From Acidobacteriota bacterium (lineage in GTDB: Bacteria > Pseudomonadota > Alphaproteobacteria > Caulobacterales > Hyphomonadaceae), in assembly GCA_016712445.1 (NCBI GenBank), contig JADJRB010000002.1:186001-250000 (forward strand): 64,000 bases of DNA. The letters are read 5' to 3'. The position numbers and the translations under genes were made by a program. This document shows positions 26,800 through 35,343 of this stretch, piece after piece. The first letter of the stretch is position 1. Each line of letters starts with the position of its first letter. The notes under the pieces are model-generated. The model saw only the letters and a list, made by a program, of their open reading frames with translations, did not search any database and was not told the origin of the DNA.

Positions 26800-26891
26800 G
26801 CAGACCTCACCTTCTCGCTTGATCTTCGCTCCGCGCCGCGCCACATCGCGCGCTGACCCCGTTTTCCCTGCCTGCAAAGGAACCTCCGCCC

Positions 26892-28556
26892 ATGGCCGGT
26901 CCCCAGTTCGTCTTTCACATGCAAGGCCTGACCAAGGCCTATCCCGGCGGCAAGAAGGTGTTCGAGAACATCCACCTGAACTTCCTGCCGGATGCCAAGA
27001 TCGGCGTCGTGGGCGTCAACGGCTCGGGTAAATCGACCCTGCTGCGCATCATGGCAGGCGTCGACAAGGACTTTGTCGGCGAGGCCTGGGCCGCCGAAGG
27101 CATCAAGGTCGGCTACCTGCCGCAGGAGCCGCGGCTCGATCCGGCGAAAAACGTGTTCGAAAACATCGCCGCGACCTGCCCCGAAAAGATGATGGTCGAC
27201 CAGTTCAACGCCATCTCGGAAAAGCTCGGCGAGGAATACACCGACGAGCTGATGGAGCAGATGACGGCGTTGCAGGAGAAGATCGACGCGGCCAACGCCT
27301 GGGACATCGATTCGAAGATCGAGATGGCGATGAACGCCTTGCGCTGCCCGGACAATGACGCCGACGTGACCAAGCTGTCGGGCGGTGAAATCCGCCGCGT
27401 CGCGATCTGCCAGCTGCTGCTGTCCAAGCCTGACATGATCCTGATGGACGAACCGACCAACCACCTCGACGCCGAAACCGTCGCCTGGCTCCAGAATTAC
27501 CTGATCAACTTCCCCGGCTGCGTCATTCTCGTCACCCACGACCGTTACTTCCTCGACGATATCACCAGCTGGATCCTCGAACTCGACCGCGGCCGCGGTG
27601 TGCCCTTCCAGGGCAACTATTCCGGCTGGGTGGAGCAGAAGGCCAAGCGCATGGAGCAGGAGGCGCGCGAAGATGTTGGCCGCAAGCGCACCCTTGCGAA
27701 GGAACTCGAATGGGTCCGCTCCGGCCAGAAAGCGCGTCAGGCAAAGTCTAAAGCCCGTATCAACGCCTACGAAAAGATGGCGGCCGAAGCCGAGCGCGAG
27801 AAGGTGATGACTTCGCAGATCCGCATTCCGCCCGGTCCGCGCCTCGGCGGCGTCGTGCTGGAAGCGGAAGGCCTCAGCAAGGCGTTTGGCGACAACGTGC
27901 TGATCGAAGACCTCGATTTCAAACTGCCGCCCGGCGGGATCGTCGGCGTCATTGGGCCGAACGGCGCCGGCAAGTCGACGCTGTTCAAGATGATCCTGGG
28001 TCAGGAGAAGCCGGACAGCGGCGCGATGCGCGTCGGCGAAACGGTGAAAATCGGCTATGTCGACCAGAGCCGCGACAAGCTCGATCCGAACAAGAACGTC
28101 TGGGAGGAAATCTCGGGCGGCACGGATGTCATCGACCTTGGCGGCGTCACCGTCATGTCGCGCGCCTATGTCGGCGCCTTCAACTTCAAGGGCACTGACC
28201 AGCAGAAGAAAGTCGGCATCCTGTCCGGCGGTGAACGCAACCGCGTCCACCTCGCCAAGATGCTGCGCGGCAGCCACAACCTGCTCCTGCTTGACGAGCC
28301 GACCAACGACCTTGACGTGGAAACCCTGCAGGCCCTGGAAGAAGGTCTCGACAACTTCCCGGGCTGCGCCGTGATCATCTCGCACGACCGCTGGTTCCTC
28401 GACCGCATGGCCACGCACATCCTCGCCTTCGAAGGCGACAGCCATGTCGAATGGTTCGAGGGCGATTTCTCGTCCTATCTCGAAGACAAAAAGCGCCGGC
28501 TTGGCGAAGACGCCGTCAACCCGAAGCGCCTGAAGTTCAAGAAGTTCGGTCGCTGA
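26892..28556 (+). CDS. ettA: Energy-dependent translational throttle protein EttA (ABC-F)
   Basis: A 554-residue cytoplasmic ABC-F ATPase that binds the ribosomal E site and gates early elongation according to ATP/ADP ratio. It has two ABC cassettes: Walker A GVNGSGKST (about 40) and GPNGAGKST (about 355), signatures LSGGEIRRVA and LSGGERNRVH, and Walker B LMDEPTNHLD and LLDEPTNDLD. The MEQEAREDVGRKRTL linker and conserved-length C-terminus match EttA, which is usually 555 residues. AAGGA lies upstream of ATG 26892. It is monocistronic, followed by a 15-bp hairpin. Confidence 0.95.
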   Translation: MAGPQFVFHMQGLTKAYPGGKKVFENIHLNFLPDAKIGVVGVNGSGKSTLLRIMAGVDKDFVGEAWAAEGIKVGYLPQEPRLDPAKNVFENIAATCPEKMMVDQFNAISEKLGEEYTDELMEQMTALQEKIDAANAWDIDSKIEMAMNALRCPDNDADVTKLSGGEIRRVAICQLLLSKPDMILMDEPTNHLDAETVAWLQNYLINFPGCVILVTHDRYFLDDITSWILELDRGRGVPFQGNYSGWVEQKAKRMEQEAREDVGRKRTLAKELEWVRSGQKARQAKSKARINAYEKMAAEAEREKVMTSQIRIPPGPRLGGVVLEAEGLSKAFGDNVLIEDLDFKLPPGGIVGVIGPNGAGKSTLFKMILGQEKPDSGAMRVGETVKIGYVDQSRDKLDPNKNVWEEISGGTDVIDLGGVTVMSRAYVGAFNFKGTDQQKKVGILSGGERNRVHLAKMLRGSHNLLLLDEPTNDLDVETLQALEEGLDNFPGCAVIISHDRWFLDRMATHILAFEGDSHVEWFEGDFSSYLEDKKRRLGEDAVNPKRLKFKKFGR

Positions 28557-28560
28557 ACCG

Positions 28561-28596
28561 TCTCCGCGCTCTCCGGCGAGTCGGAGAGCGCGGAGA
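28561..28596 (+). terminator. Long GC-rich hairpin downstream of ettA
   Basis: A perfect 15-bp stem (28561-28575 with 28582-28596) with loop GCGAGT starts 4 nt after the ettA stop. There is no T tract, so it may be a Rho-assisted or bidirectional terminator or a 3'-end stabiliser. Confidence 0.6.
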
Positions 28597-28653
28597 GGCC
28601 TTGCTCCAAGAGCCAACACCGTTACCGTGACTCCTGAATTCGGGAGATGCGCC

Positions 28654-30507
28654 ATGCGTTCGCTTTTTAGAACTGCTCTCGCAATCGCGGCGCTTGCGGC
28701 GTGTCAGTCCTCGCCGACGCCGGTGGCAGGCACGGTAGAGGGCGTCTGGGCCACTTCGACTGCGCTTTGTGCAGCGCCGGCGCTTGTCGTGACAAAAGCC
28801 GGCGTAACGGCAGGAGGCGAGGCCTGCGCGCTGGTTTCTTCAAGCCCGCTTGGCGCCGGCAGCACACGGCTCACTGCAACTTGTACGGAAGGTGGCGCGG
28901 CGCAGGATTTCCTCCTGACGGCGTCTTCGGACAACACGCTGATCTGGGACCAGGGTGAAGGCGGCCCCGTCATGAACCTCGTGCGGTGCGAAGAGCCCAA
29001 ATCATACGTTGCCACGGGCTGGACCGTGATGACGCTTCCCGAACTCGGTGAAGCGCTGTCGCGCGGTGAGGTCACTTCTGCCGAGTTGACACAAGCGTAT
29101 CTCGACCGGATTGCGGCAATTGACCGGGCCGGCCCGCGCCTGCAATCCATCCTCGCCCTGAACCCTGACGCGCTCGATCAGGCTACGGCGAGCGATGGTC
29201 GTCGCGCGCAGGGGCAGTCCTTGGGGCCGCTGGACGGCGTCCCGATTCTGCTCAAAGACAATATCGAGACGCTCGATCCGATGCCGACCACGGCCGGTTC
29301 ACTTGCACTCGCGATGAATGACACAGGCCGCGACAGCCCTCTCGTTGCCAGCCTGCGCGGTCAAGGCGCGGTCATCCTTGGCAAGACCAATCTCAGCCAA
29401 TGGGCCAACTTCCGCTCCAACCAATCGATCAGCGGCTGGTCCTCCGTAGGCGGACAGGTCCGCAATCCGCACATGCTGGACCGCTCGCCGTGTGGTTCGA
29501 GCTCGGGCACGGGCGCTGCAGTGGCAGCCTCGCTTTCAGCGGGCGGCGTCGGAACCGAGACGAACGGCTCGATCATCTGTCCGGCCAACGTCAACGGCCT
29601 TGTCGGGTTCAAACCCACTGTCGGCCGCATTCCGCAAGCTGGGATCGTACCGATCTCGCCGAGCCAGGATACGGCCGGCCCGATGACCAAGACCGTCACG
29701 GGTGCCGCCATGATGATGGACGCAATGGATCCTGCCGGCGGCCCCTATGCGGCGGGGCTGTCTCGGTCCTCGCTTCAGGGCGTACACGTCGGCGTGCTGA
29801 GGAGTGCGCAGGGCACGAACCCCGCGATCATCGCCGCCTTTGATGACGCGCTCGCGGCGCTGGAAGCGCAGGGGGCGGTGCTGGTCGAGATCGAAAAATT
29901 CGAGGTGCCGGACGATTTCTGGCCCAAATCGCTGCTTGTGCTGGAATACGAGTTCAAGGCCAGCCTGAATGCTTACCTTGCGGGTGCGCCGGCATCCGTC
30001 GCTTCTCGTTCATTGGCCGACGTCATTGCGTTCAACAGGCAGAACAGCCAGCAGGAACTTGCGCTGTTCGGGCAGGATATCTTTGAGGCCTCTGAGGCGC
30101 TTGGTCCGCTTACGGATGAAGCATATCTTGAGGCCCTGCGCACCGTTCAGTCCGCAACGCGTGAGAATGGCATAGACAAGCTTTTGGCAGACTATGGCGT
30201 GTCGGTTCTCGTGGCGCCGTCTGGTCCGGTTGCGCCGCGGGTGGATGCGGTGAATGGAGACGTCTGGCCCGAATGGGCGGGGGCAGGCTGGGCTGCGGCG
30301 ATCGCGGGCTATCCGCACCTGACCGTGCCGATGGGGTCGGTTCACGGTATCCCGATCGGCCTGTCGTTCATGGGGGCGAAGGACACGGACGCTACGATGC
30401 TCGCCTACGGATATGCATACGAACAGGCCACGTTGAAGCGAGTCGAACCGCAATTCCTCAATTCGGCAGAGGATAGGCCAGAGATAGCTGAGGCGATGCT
30501 GAAGTAG
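28654..30507 (+). CDS. Amidase-signature enzyme, predicted lipoprotein with extra N-terminal domain
   Basis: A 617-residue amidase-signature hydrolase. The signal ends in lipobox LAAC (about residue 17). About 100 residues (20-118) of a cysteine-containing, beta-rich extension come before the amidase fold. The catalytic Ser-Ser-Lys set is visible: Lys in LLKDNIE (about 201), the Gly/Ser-rich CGSSSGTGAAV (about 280) and the nucleophile region GTETNGSIICPANVNG. It probably hydrolyses an amide in the periplasm or outer-membrane face. GGGAG precedes the ATG at 28654; an upstream GTG (28627) would spoil the signal peptide. The AbgT transporter gene follows. Confidence 0.9.
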   Translation: MRSLFRTALAIAALAACQSSPTPVAGTVEGVWATSTALCAAPALVVTKAGVTAGGEACALVSSSPLGAGSTRLTATCTEGGAAQDFLLTASSDNTLIWDQGEGGPVMNLVRCEEPKSYVATGWTVMTLPELGEALSRGEVTSAELTQAYLDRIAAIDRAGPRLQSILALNPDALDQATASDGRRAQGQSLGPLDGVPILLKDNIETLDPMPTTAGSLALAMNDTGRDSPLVASLRGQGAVILGKTNLSQWANFRSNQSISGWSSVGGQVRNPHMLDRSPCGSSSGTGAAVAASLSAGGVGTETNGSIICPANVNGLVGFKPTVGRIPQAGIVPISPSQDTAGPMTKTVTGAAMMMDAMDPAGGPYAAGLSRSSLQGVHVGVLRSAQGTNPAIIAAFDDALAALEAQGAVLVEIEKFEVPDDFWPKSLLVLEYEFKASLNAYLAGAPASVASRSLADVIAFNRQNSQQELALFGQDIFEASEALGPLTDEAYLEALRTVQSATRENGIDKLLADYGVSVLVAPSGPVAPRVDAVNGDVWPEWAGAGWAAAIAGYPHLTVPMGSVHGIPIGLSFMGAKDTDATMLAYGYAYEQATLKRVEPQFLNSAEDRPEIAEAMLK

Positions 30508-30621
30508 GCTTCGACCCCTCCCACGCGAATCAGTCGAGAATCGGCTGCGCGGGAACACAAAAGCCTTGCGTTCCGGGGCGCACTCCGGTCATTTTTGCCC
30601 TCACTTGAGGGGAGGCGGCAT

Positions 30622-32241
30622 ATGACTGATGCACCAGCGACGGGCGCGCAAAAAGGATTTCTCGGGATTGTCGAGAGAGTTGGCAACAAATTGCCGGATC
30701 CGGTCTTCCTTTTCTTCTACCTTATCCTTGCACTCATCCTGATCTCTGTCGCCTGTGCCCTCGCCGGGGTCTCGGCCGTACACCCGACCCAGCTCAACGA
30801 AGATGGCTCGCCCTTGATCATCGCGGCGGCAAGCCTCCTTTCGCCCGAGAACCTGCAGCGCCTCTGGGTCGACATGCCCAAGACGTTCACGCATTTCCAT
30901 CCGCTGGGTTATGTCCTGGTGGTGATGCTGGGGGCGGGTGTCGCGGAACGGTCGGGCCTGTTCGCCAGCGGGATGCGGGCCGCCGTGCGCGGCGCGCCGA
31001 CGGCCTTTCTCACGCCGGTAGTGGCGTTGATCGCCATGCTCTCCAATCATGCTTCTGACGCCGGCTACGTGGTGCTGATACCGCTGGCCGGTATTCTCTA
31101 CGCGGCGGCAGGACGCCATCCGATCGCCGGCATCGCGGCTGCGTTCGCGGGCGTGTCGGGAGGCTTCTCTGCCAACGTGACTCCCGGCCAGCTGGATGCC
31201 CTGCTGTTCGGAATTACCCAGCAGGCGGTCGACAATTCGGGCCTGGTGGACGGACTGCACGTCAATATTGCCGGCAACTGGTTTTTCATCAGTGTACTGC
31301 TGTTCATCTACCTGCCGATCATCTGGTTCGTGACCGACAGGATCATCGAGCCCCGTCTCGGCAAGTGGATGCCGACGCCCGAGCAGGCGAAGGACTTCGG
31401 CGACGAGGACCGCCCGCTCGAAGCCGCCCAGCGCAAGGGGCTCGGCCGGGCAGGTCTGGCTGCGCTCGCCGTGATCGGGCTCTGGCTGTTCATGACCTTC
31501 GGCCCGGGCACGCCGCTGATCAACGAAGACGCCTGCCTTCCGGCGCCGATGGCGGCCGGTGACTGCTCGGTACACACCAACCTCGCGCCGCTCTACCAGT
31601 CCCTGGTAGCGGCATTCTTCCTGCTGTTCCTGCTCGCGGGCTGGGCGTATGGCGCGGCTGCCGGCTCGATCAAGAACCACCGCGATCTGGTGGCAATGAT
31701 GGCCGAAGCGATGAAGGACATGGGCTATTATCTGGTGCTAGCCTTCGCGGCAGCGCACTTCGTCGCGATGTTCGGCTGGTCAAATCTTGGGCTGATCGGC
31801 GCGGTTCACGGCGCGGGCGCCATCGAGTCGAGCGGCTTGCCGTTGCCGGTCGTGCTGGGATTGATCGTGCTGTTCACAGGGTTCCTGAACCTGTTTGTTG
31901 GCTCGGCGAGCGCCAAATGGGCGCTGCTGGCGCCGGTGCTCGTGCCCATGCTGATGCTGCTTGGCGTCAGCCCGGAAGGCGCGACTGCGGTCTACCGTGT
32001 GGGCGACGGTGCCACCAACATCATTACGCCCTTGATGGTCTATTTTCCGCTGATCCTGATCTTTGCCCAGCGCTGGAAGGCGGACTTTGGCCTTGGAAGC
32101 CTGACGGCGCTGATGTTGCCCTACTCGGTCTGGCTGCTCGTTTCGGGCATCGCCCTGACCGTGGCCTGGTTCTACTTTGGCATCGATCTGGGCCCCGGCG
32201 CCCCGGTCGGCTACAGGCTGGACGGGCTGGCGTCCCCCTGA
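30622..32241 (+). CDS. AbgT family transporter
   Basis: A 539-residue inner-membrane protein with roughly 10-12 hydrophobic segments, including LFFYLILALILISVACALAG, VVMLGAGVAERSGLFASGM, FSANVTPGQLDALL and GVSPEGATAVYRVGDGATN. These match the AbgT family (E. coli AbgT imports p-aminobenzoyl-glutamate; some homologues export sulphonamides). The last motif carries the conserved VGD-x-TN. GGGGAGG lies 7 nt before ATG 30622. It follows the amidase gene by 114 nt. Confidence 0.92.
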   Translation: MTDAPATGAQKGFLGIVERVGNKLPDPVFLFFYLILALILISVACALAGVSAVHPTQLNEDGSPLIIAAASLLSPENLQRLWVDMPKTFTHFHPLGYVLVVMLGAGVAERSGLFASGMRAAVRGAPTAFLTPVVALIAMLSNHASDAGYVVLIPLAGILYAAAGRHPIAGIAAAFAGVSGGFSANVTPGQLDALLFGITQQAVDNSGLVDGLHVNIAGNWFFISVLLFIYLPIIWFVTDRIIEPRLGKWMPTPEQAKDFGDEDRPLEAAQRKGLGRAGLAALAVIGLWLFMTFGPGTPLINEDACLPAPMAAGDCSVHTNLAPLYQSLVAAFFLLFLLAGWAYGAAAGSIKNHRDLVAMMAEAMKDMGYYLVLAFAAAHFVAMFGWSNLGLIGAVHGAGAIESSGLPLPVVLGLIVLFTGFLNLFVGSASAKWALLAPVLVPMLMLLGVSPEGATAVYRVGDGATNIITPLMVYFPLILIFAQRWKADFGLGSLTALMLPYSVWLLVSGIALTVAWFYFGIDLGPGAPVGYRLDGLASP

Positions 32242-32293
32242 CTGCGCGCCGTTGCCGCAACCGCATCTGATGGATTGCAACCCGATCGGAGCG

Positions 32294-32310
32294 GCGCAAT
32301 AGATTTGCGC
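32294..32310 (+). other. Inverted repeat upstream of antiporter gene
   Basis: GCGCAA-TAGAT-TTGCGC, a perfect 6-bp inverted repeat with 5-nt centre, 25 nt before the next ATG. It could be an operator or a small RNA hairpin; there is no evidence to decide. Confidence 0.3.
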
Positions 32311-32335
32311 GTTCGGTCCTAGGAGGGGCATTTCC

Positions 32336-33688
32336 ATGAACTCGGGTTTGGCGTCGGCACCATCGCGTGCGGGCAGCTTTCTGGTGCGTGCTGTTGTATT
32401 GGCAGCAGGTGCGTTGGCAATCGGACTACCGGCTTTGGCCGAAGGAGCGTCCGGACCGTTGGCGGGAACCGTCCCCGTCGCAATCGGCCCGGTGCCCGTG
32501 GACTTCATCCTGTTTGCGCTGACGCTGCTCGGCGTAGCGATCTTCCCTCACCGCGCCTTCACCGTTGCCGTCACGGGCCTGACGGCCATCCTCGCCTGGA
32601 AATCCCTGGTGGTCGGCTTCAAGCACGGCGCCGGGCTCGGCGGTTTCACGGCGCATGTCGAGCATGAATGGGTGGTGATCGCCAACGTCTTCCTGCTGCT
32701 GCTTGGCTTCGCAGTCCTGTCGCGCCACTTCGAAACCTCGAACGTGCCGGAAAAGATCCCCGCCATCCTGCCGGACAACTGGCTTGGCGGCGTGGTGTTG
32801 CTGGTATTGGTGTTCGTGCTGTCCAGCTTCCTCGACAATATTGCAGCCGCCATGATCGGCGGCATCGTTGCCAAGCACGTGTTCCACGGCAAGGTTCATG
32901 TCGGTTATATCGCGGCGCTGGTTGCAGCGTCGAATGCCGGCGGTGCCGGCTCCGTCGTCGGCGACACGACGACGACCATGATCTGGATCGACGGCGTCAA
33001 TCCGCTGGACGTGCTGCATGCCTACGTAGCGTCGCTTGTCGCCCTGGTCGTGATTTCGGTTCCGGCCTCGCTTGCCCAGCAGAAGTTCCATCCGATTCAG
33101 AAGGCAGCGACCGAAGGCATCACGGTGGACTGGGGCCGGGTGTTCGTTGTCGTCGCGATCCTGCTCACGGCCATCGGATCGAACGTGGCGGCCAACCTCT
33201 ATTTCCCCGCCATGCTGGACCAGCTGCCGGTCATCGGCATTGGCGTCTGGGGTGCGATCGTCGTCACGTCGCTCCTGCGCCGGCCTGACTGGGGGATCGT
33301 GGGCTCGTCCCTGAAAGGCACCTTGTTCCTGCTCTGCCTGGTGATGTCCGCGTCGCTGATGCCAGTCGAAAGCCTGCCACCTGCTAGCTGGCCGACTTCA
33401 ATGGGACTCGGCTTCGTGTCGGCGGTGTTCGACAACATTCCGCTCACGGCACTGGCCCTCGCGCAGGGCGGCTATGACTGGGGCGTTCTCGCCTTTGCGG
33501 TCGGGTTTGGTGGATCGATGATGTGGTTTGGTTCGTCCGCCGGTGTGGCGATCTCGAACATATTCCCCGAAGCCAAGTCGGTCTGGACCTGGATTACGCA
33601 GGGTTGGTTCGTGATCCTCGCATACGTGCTCGGATTCATGGCGATGATCTTGCTACTCGGCTGGCATCCCCACGCCCCGCACCACTGA
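32336..33688 (+). CDS. Ion transporter superfamily sodium:proton antiporter (NhaD/ArsB-like)
   Basis: A 450-residue membrane protein with about 11 hydrophobic helices and a signal-like N-terminus. The duplicated ion-site motifs of the IT superfamily are clear: VLSSFLDNIAAAMIGGIVAK with GGAGSVVGDTTTTMIW in the first half, and VSAVFDNIPLTALALAQGG with GGSMMWFGSSAGVAISN in the second. This favours Na+/H+ antiport (NhaD/NhaP2-like CitMHS relatives) over citrate transport, but specificity is not proven. A strong AGGAGGGG precedes ATG 32336. It may be co-transcribed with abgT (94-nt gap). Confidence 0.88.
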   Translation: MNSGLASAPSRAGSFLVRAVVLAAGALAIGLPALAEGASGPLAGTVPVAIGPVPVDFILFALTLLGVAIFPHRAFTVAVTGLTAILAWKSLVVGFKHGAGLGGFTAHVEHEWVVIANVFLLLLGFAVLSRHFETSNVPEKIPAILPDNWLGGVVLLVLVFVLSSFLDNIAAAMIGGIVAKHVFHGKVHVGYIAALVAASNAGGAGSVVGDTTTTMIWIDGVNPLDVLHAYVASLVALVVISVPASLAQQKFHPIQKAATEGITVDWGRVFVVVAILLTAIGSNVAANLYFPAMLDQLPVIGIGVWGAIVVTSLLRRPDWGIVGSSLKGTLFLLCLVMSASLMPVESLPPASWPTSMGLGFVSAVFDNIPLTALALAQGGYDWGVLAFAVGFGGSMMWFGSSAGVAISNIFPEAKSVWTWITQGWFVILAYVLGFMAMILLLGWHPHAPHH

Positions 33689-33701
33689 CCGCCAAAAAGA
33701 A

Positions 33702-33742
33702 AAGGCCCGCCCCAGATCGACCGGGGCGGGCCTTGAATTTTT
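33702..33742. terminator. Bidirectional Rho-independent terminator
   Basis: A perfect 12-bp GC-rich stem AAGGCCCGCCCC / GGGGCGGGCCTT (33702-33713 with 33723-33734). GAATTTTT follows on the plus strand and, read from the minus strand, TTTTCTTTTT. It ends both the antiporter gene and the opposing mlaC. Confidence 0.93.
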
Positions 33743-33752
33743 GGGCCAGCTG

Positions 33753-34379
33753 TTAGCTGCGGGCCTTTGATTTCATGTCAGCGGTCATCGAATTGATCTT
33801 CTTGATCAGCTTTTCGGACGAGCCGTTTGAGTTGTCGAGCAAGGCAATGAACTGCGCACGCTGTTCAATGGCGAGCCAGATCAGGTTGCCATCAAGGTTC
33901 AGGGCCACATCCACCACCTGGTAGTTGCCCTCCGTACCCTGAACGCGCCACCGGACGTCCATGTCCTTGCCGTCCTGGCGCTTGATCACCGTGTTGACGA
34001 TCGAGTCGGTATCGGAGCGATCAACCGAGTTCTTCACCACCACGGCTTCGCCGCGATAGCTGTCGAGCTGCACTTCGTAGACGGTCAACGCGTACTCCCG
34101 GAAAGCCTTGCGATAATTCGCAAGTTCGGCATCCGAAAACCGCCGGCTGTATTTGCCGATGACGAAGTTCGACACCGCATCGAGATCGGTGAACTTGTCC
34201 ATGTAGGAACTGAACGCTGCCGTCCGCTCGGTGGCCGATAGTTTCGGGTTGTTCAGCGATTGCAGGACTTCGCTGGCGTTCTTCTGCACGTAGGCCTCGG
34301 TGCGCGCATCCGCAAAGGCGGGCGCTGCGCTGGCCATCAAGGCCGAAGCTGCAAGGATGGACCGGACGAGATGTTTCAC
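33753..34379 (-). CDS. mlaC: MlaC family phospholipid-binding periplasmic protein
   Basis: A 208-residue protein with a signal peptide (about 1-23, ALMASAAPAFA-DAR) and the MlaC/Ttg2D pattern: SNFVIGKYSRRFSDAEL, YRKAFREYALTVYEVQL and VRWRVQGTEGNYQVVDVALN, then FIALLDNSNGSSEKLIKKI. It carries phospholipid between the outer-membrane MlaA complex and the inner-membrane MlaFEDB transporter. The GTG at 34379 has AGGAG 7 nt upstream. It lies 31 nt after mlaA and is co-transcribed; mlaFED are not in the window. Confidence 0.9.
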   Translation of the reverse strand: MKHLVRSILAASALMASAAPAFADARTEAYVQKNASEVLQSLNNPKLSATERTAAFSSYMDKFTDLDAVSNFVIGKYSRRFSDAELANYRKAFREYALTVYEVQLDSYRGEAVVVKNSVDRSDTDSIVNTVIKRQDGKDMDVRWRVQGTEGNYQVVDVALNLDGNLIWLAIEQRAQFIALLDNSNGSSEKLIKKINSMTADMKSKARS

Positions 34380-34410
34380 GAGATAACTCCTGTTTCGGCG
34401 CGACCGCTAA

Positions 34411-35163
34411 CTACTGCTCAAATTCGTCAAAATCTGGGAGATCGTCGTAGGCCGTGTCTTCATTGACCCTGCCATTAGCGATCTCAGCCTGACGCTGAGA
34501 TGAATAAATACGCCGCAGAGCGATGTAGGGTTCCGGTTGGGCATTCAAAGTGTCGATTTGGTCATCAAGTCTGACGCGTGCGTTTAGCGCGCCTATGACG
34601 CCCAACCCGGCGCGGATTGCGACGTCGGAATCCTTGTCATTGTCATACTGGACGTAGTTCAGCGGGTTGATGGCAGCGTCCACGCCGGTGCCGACCAGGT
34701 CGCGCGGGGTCGTCGGGCCGAGGAGGGGGAGGACCAGGAACGGGCCGCTATCTACGCCCCAGACGGCAAGGGTCTGGCCGAAATCTTCTGAATGACGCTC
34801 GACGCCGAAATGATCGGCAGCGTCCCAGATGCCAAGGAGGCCGACCGTCGTGTTGATTCCGAAGCGTGCGACGGTTGTGCCCGCCCGCGACGGCTCAGCC
34901 TGCAGCACATCGTTCGCGAGGATCACAGGGCTTCGCAGGTTTCTGAGGAAATCTGTGAACCGGTCCCGCACAAAGGCCGGCGTAACCGTTTCATAGACGC
35001 TTGCAGCTGGTCCCAGCGCGTATTTGTCGACGCCATTGTTGAAGGCGAACATCTGACGGTTGAACCCCTCGTACGGGTCAGCGATGTCGCCGGTCGCCGG
35101 TGCCGCAGTGGCGCAGGCAGTTAGGACGAGCGAGGCGAAGGCGGCGCTGGCGGACAATTTCAT
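34411..35163 (-). CDS. mlaA: MlaA (VacJ) outer-membrane lipoprotein
   Basis: A 250-residue lipoprotein with lipobox LTAC (about residue 16), then the MlaA signature DPYEGFNRQMFAFNNGVDKY, VRDRFTDFLRNLRSPVILAN, DFGQTLAVWGVDSGPFLVLP and LLGPTTPRDLVGTGVD. It forms the outer-membrane channel that removes misplaced phospholipid from the outer leaflet and hands it to MlaC. The ATG at 35163 has AGGA about 9 nt upstream and coincides with the signal peptide; longer readings upstream are not supported. Confidence 0.93.
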   Translation of the reverse strand: MKLSASAAFASLVLTACATAAPATGDIADPYEGFNRQMFAFNNGVDKYALGPAASVYETVTPAFVRDRFTDFLRNLRSPVILANDVLQAEPSRAGTTVARFGINTTVGLLGIWDAADHFGVERHSEDFGQTLAVWGVDSGPFLVLPLLGPTTPRDLVGTGVDAAINPLNYVQYDNDKDSDVAIRAGLGVIGALNARVRLDDQIDTLNAQPEPYIALRRIYSSQRQAEIANGRVNEDTAYDDLPDFDEFEQ

Positions 35164-35306
35164 GGGAGGAATTCCTGCAATTTCAGCTGCTAGATGGAGT
35201 GGCGGTACAAGCCGTTCAACGGGTGGGAGGGGCAGGTGACGGGCCTGCCGTATCATTTGCGCAACACTGTTGAGAATGTCTGACAACACCTGCGGCGTTA
35301 AGCAGG

Positions 35307-35343
35307 TTGCGAAGCATATAAATGAATGTTTATATGCTTGGAA
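35307..35343 (+). promoter_or_regulatory. Promoter with overlapping operator of the methionine operon
   Basis: TTGCGA (35307-35312), a 17-nt spacer and TTATAT (35330-35335) form a plausible -35/-10 pair. A perfect 11-bp inverted repeat AAGCATATAAA-N6-TTTATATGCTT (35312-35339) covers the spacer and -10. Initiation about 7 nt after the -10 falls almost on the ATG at 35344, suggesting a leaderless mRNA and auto-repression by the encoded ArsR-type protein. This is inference from layout. Confidence 0.65.

Noticed and set aside
26673..28655. 660-codon minus-strand frame over ettA
   Set aside because: Antisense shadow of a complete, well-conserved ettA gene.
35164..35343. Possible SAM or cobalamin riboswitch upstream of the methionine operon
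   Set aside because: No B12-box or SAM aptamer core was seen and the likely leader is almost absent; control by a DNA-binding regulator fits better.
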